A stretch of DNA of 20,954 nucleotides from Bacillota bacterium (lineage in GTDB: Bacteria; Bacillota; Clostridia; Lachnospirales; Lachnospiraceae), in the NCBI GenBank assembly GCA_023411225.1, contig JAEYPA010000106.1:1-20954 (forward strand). The letters are read 5' to 3'. Under the pieces are notes generated by a model, which searched no databases, was not told the DNA's origin, and saw only the letters and a program-made list of their open reading frames with translations. A program made the position numbers and the translations under genes. Shown here piece by piece: positions 1-8,313 of the stretch (within the stretch, counting starts at the first letter, position 1; every line of letters starts with the position of its first letter).

Positions 1-2
1 AT

Positions 3-668
3 GTATGGAACAGTAATGCTAAGCTGCCTTATCTGACAGGAAAATATCAAGGTTCCGATATGACAAAAGACGTTGACTATTCTGTTGAATCAGTCTTTAA
101 GAAATTTATTACTAGTACCGGAGAGGATGCTTATGAAAAAGAGTTTCCATGGTACCGGTGGAGTGTATCAATATCTAATGCCAATCTTAAGAAAATGGTA
201 AATTCTATTTTGGCCAGTTTATATCGAAGTAGTCCATCTAAGGTACTGACAAAAGATAAGTCTGGTAAGTTTAAGGAAAAATATATTAGTACAGTAGGAG
301 ATATCAAGTCTATTACGGTATCAAAACGACAGAAGAGTGGATTGGTAACCGAAGTAATTGTGATAGGTTCTAAGGGCACTGTTAAGGTGAAGTCTGAGTC
401 ATTCATCCGCCAGCTACTAAGCCCAACCTATGATACTTTAACTAGATTAGATGGCAGTAAAATTTCTAATCTTAGTTTACTTCCAAGTACCTTTTTTGTA
501 ATAGAGAAAAATAAGAAGAATTCTGGAGTAATAATACATGGTGGCGGTTATGGTCATGGGGTAGGAATGAGTCAAAATGGTGTGAAGGCATTGGTAAAAC
601 AGGGAAAGGATTATGAAAGTATCCTAAAACATTTTTATAATGGCATAGCATTAGGTAGCATTTATTAA
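3..668 (+). CDS. SpoIID/LytB-domain protein, 5'-truncated by the window edge
   Basis: The reading frame is open from the first complete codon at position 3, so the gene begins upstream of the window; the ATG at 60 is internal. The residues before that ATG (VWNSNAKLPYL) suit the interior of a SpoIID domain. The C-terminus carries the family signature GGGYGHGVGMSQNG followed by a region ending ILKHFYNGIAL. SpoIID-family proteins are exported and act on peptidoglycan: sporulation SpoIID is a lytic transglycosylase that cleaves glycan strands lacking stem peptides, and LytB-type relatives enhance amidases. About 222 residues are visible, with no other recognisable domain. The N-terminus, signal peptide and upstream neighbours cannot be seen, so spoIID proper cannot be told from a paralogue. 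A hairpin at 687-721 follows the stop. Confidence 0.85.
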   Translation, partial: VWNSNAKLPYLTGKYQGSDMTKDVDYSVESVFKKFITSTGEDAYEKEFPWYRWSVSISNANLKKMVNSILASLYRSSPSKVLTKDKSGKFKEKYISTVGDIKSITVSKRQKSGLVTEVIVIGSKGTVKVKSESFIRQLLSPTYDTLTRLDGSKISNLSLLPSTFFVIEKNKKNSGVIIHGGGYGHGVGMSQNGVKALVKQGKDYESILKHFYNGIALGSIY

Positions 669-686
669 ATAAGATAGTGTAAGAAA

Positions 687-721
687 AAGAGGACTGTAAC
701 GGTATTTGTTACAGTCCTCTT
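687..721. terminator. Bidirectional terminator between convergent genes
   Basis: A perfect 14-bp stem (687-700 with 708-721) closes a 7-nt loop. On the minus strand it is followed by a U-rich run (the plus-strand A run at 684-688), so it is best as the terminator of the minus-strand YihY gene. On the plus strand the U tract is short, but the hairpin probably also ends the SpoIID transcript. Confidence 0.85.
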
Positions 722-739
722 CTAAACCCAGCAGGTAAC

Positions 740-1576
740 CTAACTGTGTAATTTGGACAGAATATGATGATCACTTAGATAGGCATTGATCTCTGCTCCT
801 ATAAAGAGAATGTACATACAGAAGTAGATCCATAACATTAACAGGACGATGGCAGTCAGGCTTCCATAGGTGGATGTAAAGTTCCCCATGTTATCAATAT
901 AAAACGAGTACAAATATGAAAATCCCAACCAGCCAGCTGCTGCAAGCAGTGCCCCGGGAAGTTCTGCCATAATGGTAGTTTTCCTGTTTGGAATGACGAC
1001 AAACATTATTTCAAAGAAAAAAGTTAGGAGAAAAAGAGTAACGATTGCCCGTAGGGAGATAATTAAAAGTGCTACATCAATAAAAACTGCAGCATGATTT
1101 TCTATCCAAAGGTAGAGCTGGTTACCAAAAACCAGAAATACCAACGTTAGAATCAGCAGTATGGTAAATCCCAAGGTATATAGGGTTGAAATAATACGCA
1201 GCTTAATGTAGTTCCTGGTTTCCTTGATATTGTAAACACTATTTAACCCCCGTACCAGACCTAAAAAACCTTTTGAAGCTGACCATAGGGCTGTAAGTGC
1301 AGTAACTGATACTATTGTGGTGGAAGTATGATCATATACTTCACTGATAATGAGAACAATATAGGAATTCAATGCTTTTGGAAGCAGGTCGTTGAAGGTT
1401 TTCATCATTACATGTTCCTGTATAGGCAGATAATGAATCATAGTTAACAGAAACATGATGAACGGGAAAAAGGAGAGAATGATAAAAAAAGCAGCCTGGG
1501 CAGAGAAAACAGAGACGTAATCTCGCTGCAATTTATGTGATATATCTAATATGGTGTGATATAGTTTCTGTATCAT
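740..1576 (-). CDS. YihY/BrkB-family integral membrane protein
   Basis: About 278 residues with roughly six hydrophobic segments. The order is an N-terminal amphipathic stretch, a helix beginning near AQAAFFIILSFFPF, a conserved central segment (TALWSASKGFLGLVRGLN), then further helices including LPGALLAAAGWLGFSYLYSFY and a C-terminal one ending FIGAEINAYL. These are hallmarks of the YihY/virulence factor BrkB family, which older databases mislabelled ribonuclease BN. The family sits in the cytoplasmic membrane and its biochemical role is unsettled. The ATG at 1576 is preferred because GAGGTG lies 6 nt upstream; the in-frame GTG at 1585 falls inside that Shine-Dalgarno site. The gene stands alone, convergent with the SpoIID gene and divergent from the pheST leader. 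A minus-strand TATAAT-like box lies at 1612-1607, but no convincing -35 partner was found. Confidence 0.9.
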   Translation of the reverse strand: MIQKLYHTILDISHKLQRDYVSVFSAQAAFFIILSFFPFIMFLLTMIHYLPIQEHVMMKTFNDLLPKALNSYIVLIISEVYDHTSTTIVSVTALTALWSASKGFLGLVRGLNSVYNIKETRNYIKLRIISTLYTLGFTILLILTLVFLVFGNQLYLWIENHAAVFIDVALLIISLRAIVTLFLLTFFFEIMFVVIPNRKTTIMAELPGALLAAAGWLGFSYLYSFYIDNMGNFTSTYGSLTAIVLLMLWIYFCMYILFIGAEINAYLSDHHILSKLHS

Positions 1577-1708
1577 GGTAGGCACCTCATTATGTTCATT
1601 TACTTTATTATATATCCAAAAAAGTAATTTTAATATAAATATATATTTTATATGAACTAATTTGTCTTAGGTTTACATTTCATAGACTAAAATCCAAATA
1701 ATAACGGG

Positions 1709-1736
1709 TTGACAGTAGGATGAATTGTGTTAAAAT
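1709..1736 (+). promoter_or_regulatory. Promoter of the pheST T-box transcript
   Basis: TTGACA at 1709-1714 and TAAAAT at 1731-1736 are separated by 16 bp. This predicts transcription start near 1743, just upstream of the T-box structures. Confidence 0.75.
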
Positions 1737-1742
1737 AGGCAT

Positions 1743-2038
1743 TAGTATATGTTTAAAGGCTATGAAGGTGTGTATAGTTACTAGTGATGTAACTATAGGG
1801 ATTATTGATTTCATTCAGAGAGAGGAAGTCATCGGCTGGAATCTTCCTTATGTTCAATTAATAATTTACTTTCCCACTGGAGCTACTTATCTGAAAATAT
1901 CGATAGTAGGATAAGCCGTTTGCTGCGCGTTATGCAGATACAAGTGTCTATATGGTTATGTCATATTAGAAATTAGGGTGGTACCGCGGATTAAGTATAG
2001 TCGTCCCTGATCGGAATATTCTGGTCAGGGATTTTTTT
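1743..2038 (+). promoter_or_regulatory. T-box leader riboswitch, tRNA-Phe responsive
   Basis: The 14-nt T-box AGGGTGGTACCGCG is at 1975-1988. Its TGGT (1979-1982) can pair with the ACCA end of uncharged tRNA-Phe. Stem I has a 9-bp lower helix (1801-1809 with 1857-1865, one G-U pair), an AGAGAG segment, a distal helix (1824-1828 with 1843-1847) and a GGCTGGAA distal loop matching the GGNGNRA-type motif. Before the 3' strand of the lower helix lies TTC at 1853-1855, followed by A, in the specifier position; UUC is a phenylalanine codon and fits the downstream pheST. A Stem III-like hairpin lies at 1883-1909. When tRNA-Phe is charged the terminator should form; when uncharged the antiterminator should allow read-through. 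Confidence 0.93.
2004..2038 (+). terminator. T-box regulated intrinsic terminator
   Basis: A 9-bp stem (2004-2012 with 2023-2031, one G-U pair) is followed by seven Ts at 2032-2038. It lies immediately after the T-box sequence and upstream of pheS, where the alternative to the antiterminator is expected. Confidence 0.93.
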
Positions 2039-2106
2039 GTGTTAACAGCGAGTGCCCATCACCGAACGACATGTGTTAAAGTTTGTAAATAAGAAAGGAG
2101 AACACC

Positions 2107-3126
2107 ATGAAAGAAAAATTGCAAAAAATCATGGATGAGGCATTATCTCAGATTAATGCTTCTGAACAATTGGATAAGTTAAGCGAGATTAAAGTAGCTT
2201 TCCTAGGGAAAAAGGGCGAGTTGACCTCTGTATTAAAATCAATGAAGGATGTGGCTCCTGAGGATAGACCGGCTGTAGGCCAGATGGTCAATGAAGCAAG
2301 AGAAAAGATTGAAGGTGCTATGGAAGAAAAGAAAGCACAGCTTGCTAAAGCAGTTATGGAACTGAAATTAAAAAGCGAAACTATAGATGTTACCTTACCT
2401 GCCAAGAAACCAATGGTAGGACATCGTCATCCAAACACTATAGCCTTAAATGAGATTGAACGTATCTTTGTTGGTATGGGCTATGAGGTTGTACAAGGCC
2501 CTGAGGTTGAGTATGACTACTACAACTTTGAAGCATTGAATATCCCTGCCAATCACCCTGCTAAGGACGAACAGGATACCTTCTATATTACAAAGGACAT
2601 CTTATTACGTTCTCAGACATCTGGTGTCCAAGTTCACGAGATGGAGAAGGGGAGAATTCCTATTCGTATGATTGCTCCAGGAAGAGTATTCCGTTCAGAT
2701 GAGGTAGACGCTACTCACAGTCCAAGTTTCCATCAGGTAGAAGGTTTAGTGGTCGATAAAAACATTACTTTTGCTGATTTAAAGGGAACTTTAGCTCAAT
2801 TTGCTGCAGAATTATTTGGAGAAGATACCAAAGTCAAATTCAGACCTCATCATTTCCAATTTACAGAACCAAGTGCGGAAATGGATGTATCCTGCTTCAA
2901 ATGTGGAGGTAAGGGCTGCCGTTTCTGTAAAGGTGAAGGCTGGATTGAGATCCTTGGTTGTGGAATGGTACATCCAAACGTACTTAGAATGTCTGGTATT
3001 GATCCAGAAGTGTATACAGGTTTTGCGTTCGGTGTTGGACTAGAGCGTATTGCGTTATTAAAATATGAAATTGATGATATGAGACTATTATACGAAAATG
3101 ATTACCGTTTCTTAAAACAGTTTTAA
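2107..3126 (+). CDS. pheS: Phenylalanyl-tRNA synthetase alpha subunit
   Basis: Catalytic subunit of the cytoplasmic alpha2-beta2 enzyme that charges tRNA-Phe with phenylalanine using ATP. The 339 residues match the family length. An N-terminal coiled-coil arm (about 1-85) that contacts tRNA precedes the class II synthetase core. Motif 2 is visible as GRVFRSDEVDATHSPSFHQ near residues 192-210, and motif 3 as GFAFGVGLERIALLKY near 305-320. A cysteine cluster (CFKCGGKGCRFC) precedes the conserved EILGCGMVHPNVL segment; similar cysteines occur in many Firmicute PheS proteins. AAGGAG lies 6 nt before the ATG. pheT follows after 24 nt, and the pair is controlled by the T-box leader immediately upstream. 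Confidence 0.98.
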   Translation: MKEKLQKIMDEALSQINASEQLDKLSEIKVAFLGKKGELTSVLKSMKDVAPEDRPAVGQMVNEAREKIEGAMEEKKAQLAKAVMELKLKSETIDVTLPAKKPMVGHRHPNTIALNEIERIFVGMGYEVVQGPEVEYDYYNFEALNIPANHPAKDEQDTFYITKDILLRSQTSGVQVHEMEKGRIPIRMIAPGRVFRSDEVDATHSPSFHQVEGLVVDKNITFADLKGTLAQFAAELFGEDTKVKFRPHHFQFTEPSAEMDVSCFKCGGKGCRFCKGEGWIEILGCGMVHPNVLRMSGIDPEVYTGFAFGVGLERIALLKYEIDDMRLLYENDYRFLKQF

Positions 3127-3150
3127 TCAGAATAATTGGAGGTAGGAAGA

Positions 3151-5589
3151 ATGAATACACCTATATCATGGATAAAAGCTTATGTGCCTGATCTTGACGT
3201 GACTGCACAGGAATATGCGGATGCAATGACTATGTCAGGATCTAAAGTAGAGGGTTTTGAACAATTAGATGAGAATCTGGAGAAGATTGTTGTTGGTAAG
3301 ATTTTAAAGATAGAGAAGCATCCTGACGCTGATAAATTAATTGTATGCCAGGTGCAGGTTACTAAGGATGGAGGGGTTGTTCAGATTGTAACAGGAGCAC
3401 CTAACGTAAAAGAAGGAGACGTTGTGCCAGTCGTATTAGATGGTGGACGTGTAGCCACAGATCATGACGGTAACAAAGTGCCTGGAGGCACAAAAATCAA
3501 GAAAGGTAAGCTTAGAGGAGTAGAATCCTTTGGTATGATGTGTTCCATTGAAGAGCTTGGCTCATCCAAAGATTTCTATCCGGACGCTCCAGACAGAGGA
3601 ATCTATATCTTTAGTGATAATGAAGCATATAAGGATGTGGAAATAGGGGCTAACGCAGCTGAGGTTCTTGGGTTTAAGGATGCTGTTATAGAGTACGAGA
3701 TTACATCTAATCGTGTGGATTGTTTTAGTATTATTGGTTTGGCAAGAGAAGCTGCTGCTACCTTTGGTAAGGATTTTTATCCTCCTGTAGTAGAAGTAAA
3801 AGAGAACGATGAAAAGACCAGCGACTACATTTCCGTGGAAGTGGAAGCTTCTGATCTTTGTCCAAGATATATAGCCCGTGTAGTGAAGAATATTAAGATT
3901 GGCCCATCCCCTGTATGGATGCAGAAGAGACTGGCTGCTTGTGGCATTCGTCCAATTAATAATCTGGTAGATATCACTAATTATGTGATGGAAGAGTTTG
4001 GCCAGCCAATGCATGCCTATGATCTAGATACCATTGCAGGAAAGAAGATTATTGTTCGTCGGGGTAAGGATGGAGAGACCTTTACTACCTTAGATGAGCA
4101 GGAGAGAAATATTGATTCTTCTATTCTCATGATCTGCGATGCAGACAAGCCTGTTGGTATTGCGGGTATTATGGGTGGTGAGAATTCCAAGATTACAGAT
4201 GATGTAAAGACTGTATTATTTGAAGCAGCCTGCTTTGACGGGACCAACATTCGTATCTCCGCTAAAAAGCTGGGAATGAGAACAGATGCTTCCGGTAAGT
4301 TTGAAAAAGGTCTGGATCCTAATACTGCAGAGGAAGCTATTAACCGTGCCTGCCAGCTTATCGTAGAGCTTGGTTGTGGTGAAGTGGTTGGTGGAATGGT
4401 AGATGTGTACCCAGAGAAGAAACAGCCTATAAAGATAGATTTCTACCCAGACAAGATTAACAATCTTTTAGGTACTGATATTTCTGAGGAACAGATGATT
4501 GCTTACTTTAAAAAGATTGACTTAAGCTATGATGAGGCTCATAAACAGGTGATTGTTCCAACCTGGAGACAGGATTTAGAATGTATGGCGGATTTGGCTG
4601 AGGAAGTAGCAAGGTTCTATGGTTATGACAAGATTCCTGTTTCCTTACCTTCTGGAGAGGCTATGGCTGGAATGGTTTCCTTCAAGGAACGAGTAGAAAA
4701 TGTTGCAAGAGATGTGGCAGAGCAGTTTGGCTTTAACGAAAGTATGAACTACTCCTTTGAAAGCCCTAAGGTATTTGACAAACTATTATTAGATAAAGAG
4801 GATAAATTAAGAGAGACTGTTACTATCAGTAATCCGTTAGGAGAGGATTATTCTATAATGAGAACCCTTCCATTAAACGGAATGCTTTCTTCTCTTAGCA
4901 CCAATTATAACCACAGAAACAAAGATGTGCGTCTTTACGAGATTGCTAATATCTATTTGCCAAAGGCTCTTCCATTAACAGAACTTCCAGATGAAAGGAC
5001 CCAGTTCAGTCTTGGTATGTATGGACAGGGAGATTTCTTCGATTTAAAGGGTCTGATAGAAGAGTATCTGGTTAAGGTTGGTATGAAGCAGATGGTAACC
5101 TATAATCCGAAGGCAGGAAAGAACTTCTTACATCCTGGACGCCAGGCAGATATCATTTATGATGGTTTGGTAATTGGGTATATGGGAGAGGTTCATCCTC
5201 AGGTACTGGAAAACTACTCCATTGGAGACCGTGCATATGTAGCAGTACTGGATATGCCTCTGATAGTGGAGAGAGCAACTTTTGACAGAAAGTTTAAGGG
5301 TGTTGCTAAGTTCCCGACAGTAACTCGTGACATCAGCCTAATGGTGAAAAAAGAAGTTATGGTTGGGGATATCGAAGCTATTATTCGAAAAAATGGTGGA
5401 CAGTTCCTGGAAAGCTATCATTTATTTGATATTTACGAAGGTAGCCAGATTCTTGAGGGATACAAATCAGTTGCATATTCCATTAGCTTTAAGGCGAAGG
5501 ATAGAACCCTAGAGGATAAGGATGTTACTCCTGTAATGGACAAGATTGTCAAGGCTTTAGAAGCAGTTGGTATCGAGCAAAGAAAATAA
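3151..5589 (+). CDS. pheT: Phenylalanyl-tRNA synthetase beta subunit
   Basis: Beta subunit of the same tetrameric synthetase; it binds tRNA and edits mischarged Tyr-tRNA-Phe. The 812 residues are typical. The N-terminus (MNTPISWIKAYVP) matches the family. An EMAPII-like tRNA-binding fold follows at about 40-155 (KIEKHPDADKLIVCQV, IVTGAPNV), then the B3/B4 editing domain (EITSNRVDCFSIIGLARE; ACGIRPINNLVDITNYVM), the B5 domain, a catalytic-like core, and a C-terminal FDX-ACB anticodon-binding domain (KFPTVTRDISLMVK). The ATG at 3151 is chosen because GGAGG (3138-3142) lies 8 nt upstream; an in-frame TTG at 3136 overlaps that site. It is cotranscribed with pheS. No obvious terminator follows before the next promoter. 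Confidence 0.98.
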   Translation: MNTPISWIKAYVPDLDVTAQEYADAMTMSGSKVEGFEQLDENLEKIVVGKILKIEKHPDADKLIVCQVQVTKDGGVVQIVTGAPNVKEGDVVPVVLDGGRVATDHDGNKVPGGTKIKKGKLRGVESFGMMCSIEELGSSKDFYPDAPDRGIYIFSDNEAYKDVEIGANAAEVLGFKDAVIEYEITSNRVDCFSIIGLAREAAATFGKDFYPPVVEVKENDEKTSDYISVEVEASDLCPRYIARVVKNIKIGPSPVWMQKRLAACGIRPINNLVDITNYVMEEFGQPMHAYDLDTIAGKKIIVRRGKDGETFTTLDEQERNIDSSILMICDADKPVGIAGIMGGENSKITDDVKTVLFEAACFDGTNIRISAKKLGMRTDASGKFEKGLDPNTAEEAINRACQLIVELGCGEVVGGMVDVYPEKKQPIKIDFYPDKINNLLGTDISEEQMIAYFKKIDLSYDEAHKQVIVPTWRQDLECMADLAEEVARFYGYDKIPVSLPSGEAMAGMVSFKERVENVARDVAEQFGFNESMNYSFESPKVFDKLLLDKEDKLRETVTISNPLGEDYSIMRTLPLNGMLSSLSTNYNHRNKDVRLYEIANIYLPKALPLTELPDERTQFSLGMYGQGDFFDLKGLIEEYLVKVGMKQMVTYNPKAGKNFLHPGRQADIIYDGLVIGYMGEVHPQVLENYSIGDRAYVAVLDMPLIVERATFDRKFKGVAKFPTVTRDISLMVKKEVMVGDIEAIIRKNGGQFLESYHLFDIYEGSQILEGYKSVAYSISFKAKDRTLEDKDVTPVMDKIVKALEAVGIEQRK

Positions 5590-5623
5590 TTGAGAGTAAG
5601 GTTATAAAGACGGTTTTAAACAC

Positions 5624-5652
5624 TTTGCATTTTTTGGAAATTATGATATGAT
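5624..5652 (+). promoter_or_regulatory. Probable promoter of the VanZ/two-component operon
   Basis: TTTGCA (5624-5629) or TTGCAT (5625-5630) lies 16-17 bp before TATGAT (5647-5652). It follows pheT and precedes a gene with a good Shine-Dalgarno site, which suggests an independent start for the downstream operon. Boxes are near but not at consensus. Confidence 0.55.
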
Positions 5653-5688
5653 AGAGGGGGTATTCTTAAATAAGGGGTGATAGATAAG

Positions 5689-6726
5689 ATGGATAAAAGG
5701 ACCATTTTAAATTTTGTAATTACGCAAGGCATCATTTTTTTATGTTTTGCAGTTACTTATGTGATTTTTGAATTAAAATGGCCCCTGACCATTCTTATTA
5801 TTTGTGAATGCTTTTATCTTCTTATATTGGGTATAACGTTATATCGGAAGTGTAGATACAGTAGTTATTTTATAAGTAAAAGGGCTACGGGACAGGTTGA
5901 GACCAATTTGTCTGTCACTGATTTGAATGACTGGGTCAAGTTTACCAATAGCTTTAATGAAGACATACCCGCGAAAGAGGAGAAGAAAGAAATTTACAAC
6001 AAGATAGAAACACTGGAACAAGCAGATAAGGAATGGCAGAGGGAAAGGCGTACAGAACGAGGAAGTATGCAATATGATAGGATTCTAAGTAATTGGAAGA
6101 CTTATATTGCAGTCTGTTCGATTAATAAGAGGATTTCCCCTGTTAGGAAATGTGAGTTAGAGATTATTTGTTTTATGTTAAGGAATAACGCATCCATAAA
6201 ACATCAGGAGACAATTATTAACCTCTGTTCATGTAATGGAAGAACAAGAGAGATTGCCATGGAGGCAATTGATCAACTTTTGATTAAGAGAATAATCATT
6301 ATTGCACTAGAGGGTTCATTAGATTATTATAGAATTAATCTAGGTTGGAATATAGTCAGGGATATTGAAAAGGAAAAGCAAGATCTTTTGACACAAACTA
6401 CTCTAGTAGAAAAACGTGCTATACATGAAGAGAAGGCTCCAAGGCAGACTTTATCTCAGACTAAGATAGAAAAGCATGAAGCCGAAGAGATTGCAAAGTC
6501 CGTATCCTATTATAGAAAGCAAATTGAAGATCAACTCATTATTTGCCTTGAGAAGGAGACAAAGCCATTAAGTATTTTAGAGATGATGGCTAATTATAGG
6601 GATTTAGGTACTATTAACCAATTGAGTTTAGAAGAGATCATGAAGAAACTTGTTCAAAAAGGGCAGGCTGTTATTGCAGAGGATGAATATCCAGTAAAAT
6701 ATAGATTGACCAAAAAGATAGTTTAG
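5689..6726 (+). CDS. Unrecognised two-TM protein with possible winged-helix modules
   Basis: I do not recognise this 345-residue protein. Two hydrophobic helices at about 8-27 and 31-52 form an N-terminal membrane hairpin. A charged, probably helical region follows (about 95-130, rich in E, K and R). The segment at about 150-225 resembles a winged-helix fold: a helix ending CFMLRNNASI, a candidate recognition helix (REIAMEAIDQLLIKR) and a beta wing (IIIALEGSLDYYRINL). After a polar linker, a second similar segment spans about 275-345 (LSLEEIMKKLVQKGQAVIAE then KYRLTKK). This suggests a membrane-tethered DNA-binding or protein-docking regulator, but that is inference. The ATG at 5689 is preferred (AGGGG starts at 5673); an in-frame GTG at 5677 overlaps the ribosome site. 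It leads a same-strand cluster with VanZ, a small membrane protein and a two-component pair. Confidence 0.7.
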   Translation: MDKRTILNFVITQGIIFLCFAVTYVIFELKWPLTILIICECFYLLILGITLYRKCRYSSYFISKRATGQVETNLSVTDLNDWVKFTNSFNEDIPAKEEKKEIYNKIETLEQADKEWQRERRTERGSMQYDRILSNWKTYIAVCSINKRISPVRKCELEIICFMLRNNASIKHQETIINLCSCNGRTREIAMEAIDQLLIKRIIIIALEGSLDYYRINLGWNIVRDIEKEKQDLLTQTTLVEKRAIHEEKAPRQTLSQTKIEKHEAEEIAKSVSYYRKQIEDQLIICLEKETKPLSILEMMANYRDLGTINQLSLEEIMKKLVQKGQAVIAEDEYPVKYRLTKKIV

Positions 6727-6781
6727 TAACAGGTAATCTCTAGCATCTTTGTTAAACGTGAGTTTATTTGGAGTGAATATT

Positions 6782-7270
6782 TTGAGTTATAGGGCAAAAC
6801 AACGAACAAAGCTGCTGCTGGAAGTGTGCTTTATTATTTATTTAATTATATTATTTTATTTATTATTTTTTTGCGATCGGTATGGACGAACCGGACTGAG
6901 ACAGGAGTACCATTATAACCTGGTACCTTTTCAGGAAATCAGACGGTTTATACAATATCGAGAAATTCTAGGCGTTGAAAGCTTTATGGTTAATATCGTG
7001 GGCAATATCGTGGCTTTTTGTCCATTTGGTTTTATGCTTCCAATATTAAATAGTAAAAAGAGGGGCATACTTTATGTGACACTGGTAAGTTTCGAATTTT
7101 CACTTTTTATTGAATTGATGCAGCTTATTACTAAAGTGGGATGCTACGATGTGGATGACTTGATTATGAATACCATTGGTGGGATTCTTGGTTATATTGC
7201 ATATCGTATCTGTTATTATGTTTGGAAAAGGAGAACAGGAAACCGTGGAGTATCGCAAGAAAAAAGGTAG
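6782..7270 (+). CDS. VanZ-family membrane protein
   Basis: About 162 residues. The VanZ fold is shown by YNLVPFQEI after the first transmembrane helix, then NIVGNIVAFCPFGFMLPI, FSLFIELMQLIT and DVDDLIMNTIGGILGY, which together form the conserved four-helix pattern with charged residues between helices. VanZ of the vancomycin cluster gives low-level teicoplanin resistance by an unclear mechanism, and chromosomal homologues are common in Clostridia without any resistance cluster. The start is uncertain. TTG at 6782 has GGAG 8 nt upstream (6770-6773); TTG at 6749 and GTG at 6758 are in frame but have no Shine-Dalgarno site. The gene stops 4 nt before the next ORF, indicating an operon. Confidence 0.88.
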   Translation: MSYRAKQRTKLLLEVCFIIYLIILFYLLFFCDRYGRTGLRQEYHYNLVPFQEIRRFIQYREILGVESFMVNIVGNIVAFCPFGFMLPILNSKKRGILYVTLVSFEFSLFIELMQLITKVGCYDVDDLIMNTIGGILGYIAYRICYYVWKRRTGNRGVSQEKR

Positions 7271-7274
7271 TTAT

Positions 7275-7574
7275 ATGTTTACCGATAAGAAGCATCCGGT
7301 GGAAGCTATTATAGCGGTAATCTTAGCTATCATAATATTTGTAACTGTATGTGTGCTGAGTGTTTATTCAAGCAAATCAGGTGGAAATGGTCCATTGTTA
7401 TTAGGAATTATAAGCTTCTGGGTAATGTTTTTGTCATTGGCAGCGTTTATAGTATCCTTATTTTCAATGCGTAAAAAAGATGTATTTTACTTATTCCCTG
7501 TATTAGGAACCGTACTTAATGGAATACTCTTTTTTGGCCTGTTTGTATTATATATGCTAGGAGCTAACATGTAA
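7275..7574 (+). CDS. Small membrane protein, hypothetical
   Basis: A 99-residue protein with three hydrophobic stretches: about 10-30 (AIIAVILAIIIFVTVCVLSV), 40-63 (LLLGIISFWVMFLSLAAFIVSLF) and 72-97 (VFYLFPVLGTVLNGILFFG). A short cytoplasmic start (MFTDKKHP) precedes them. The layout recalls small Clostridial membrane proteins of the DUF6142 type, but that assignment is from memory of the pattern and is tentative. The ATG at 7275 lies 4 nt after the vanZ stop with a weak AAAGGT-type ribosome site, so translation is probably coupled. The longer in-frame extension back to 7176 lies entirely within vanZ and is rejected. Function unknown; the position suggests it belongs to the VanZ/two-component operon. 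Confidence 0.8.
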   Translation: MFTDKKHPVEAIIAVILAIIIFVTVCVLSVYSSKSGGNGPLLLGIISFWVMFLSLAAFIVSLFSMRKKDVFYLFPVLGTVLNGILFFGLFVLYMLGANM

Positions 7575-7608
7575 AATACTTGGCGGCTACCAATGAAAGA
7601 GGTGTATT

Positions 7609-8313
7609 ATGGACAGTGTAGAGATTTTGGTTGTGGATGATGACAGAGAGATAGCCCAGTTAGTTGAGATACATTTGGTATCCGATGGTTATCAAGTCTT
7701 TATTGCCAATAGTGCTGAGGAAGGGTTAAAGATATTGGAAAAGCAAGATATTAAGCTTGCAATTTTAGATATTATGATGCCTGGTATGGATGGCTTGCAA
7801 ATGTGTAAGAAGATTCGGAAAAAAAGCATGATACCAATTATCTTTTTAAGTGCAAAATCCTCCGATTTGGATAAAATAATGGGATTAGGTGTTGGAGCAG
7901 ATGATTATGTAATTAAACCTTTTAATCCATTGGAACTAACCGCCCGAGTAAAATCTCAACTGAGACGTTATATCAAATTGAACCCTGCTACGCACGAATT
8001 TAGTAACGAGGAAAAGGATATAAATATTGAACATATTACCATCAATAAAGATGCTCACCGTGTTATAGCTTATGGAAAAGAAGTTAAGCTTACTCCGATT
8101 GAATTTGATATTTTATATCTATTGGCTACTAATCTCGGTAAAGTGTTCAGTACAGAGGAAATTTTTGAATCTGTATGGAATGAAAAAATGTTCGAAGCTA
8201 ACAATACTGTTATGGTACATATCAGACGATTGAGGGAGAAGGTAGAGATGGATCCTAGAAACGCTGAGATTATCAGGACAGTATGGGGAGTGGGATATAA
8301 AATTGAAAAATAG
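7609..8313 (+). CDS. OmpR/VanR-type response regulator
   Basis: A 234-residue two-domain regulator. The receiver domain (about 4-115) has the acidic cluster D10-D12, phospho-acceptor D54 in LAILDIMMPGMDG, S81 and K103 in VIKPF. The C-terminal winged helix (about 130-232) has the OmpR/PhoB features: EVKLTPIEFDILYLLATNLGKV, a recognition helix NNTVMVHIRRLREKV, and the wing ending TVWGVGYKIE. It should be phosphorylated by the kinase encoded immediately downstream, whose gene overlaps its 3' end by 11 nt. AGAGGTG upstream supports the ATG. The sequence resembles VanR-like regulators common in Clostridia. Targets are not shown by the sequence; autoregulation of this operon would be typical. Confidence 0.95.
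   Translation: MDSVEILVVDDDREIAQLVEIHLVSDGYQVFIANSAEEGLKILEKQDIKLAILDIMMPGMDGLQMCKKIRKKSMIPIIFLSAKSSDLDKIMGLGVGADDYVIKPFNPLELTARVKSQLRRYIKLNPATHEFSNEEKDINIEHITINKDAHRVIAYGKEVKLTPIEFDILYLLATNLGKVFSTEEIFESVWNEKMFEANNTVMVHIRRLREKVEMDPRNAEIIRTVWGVGYKIEK

Noticed and set aside
740..1576. Ribonuclease BN annotation for the YihY-type gene
   Set aside because: That name was attached to this membrane family in error; the protein has no nuclease motif.
1720..1914. Open frame of 64 codons upstream of pheS
   Set aside because: It lies inside the T-box leader, covering Stem I and the specifier, with no ribosome site; RNA structure explains the sequence.
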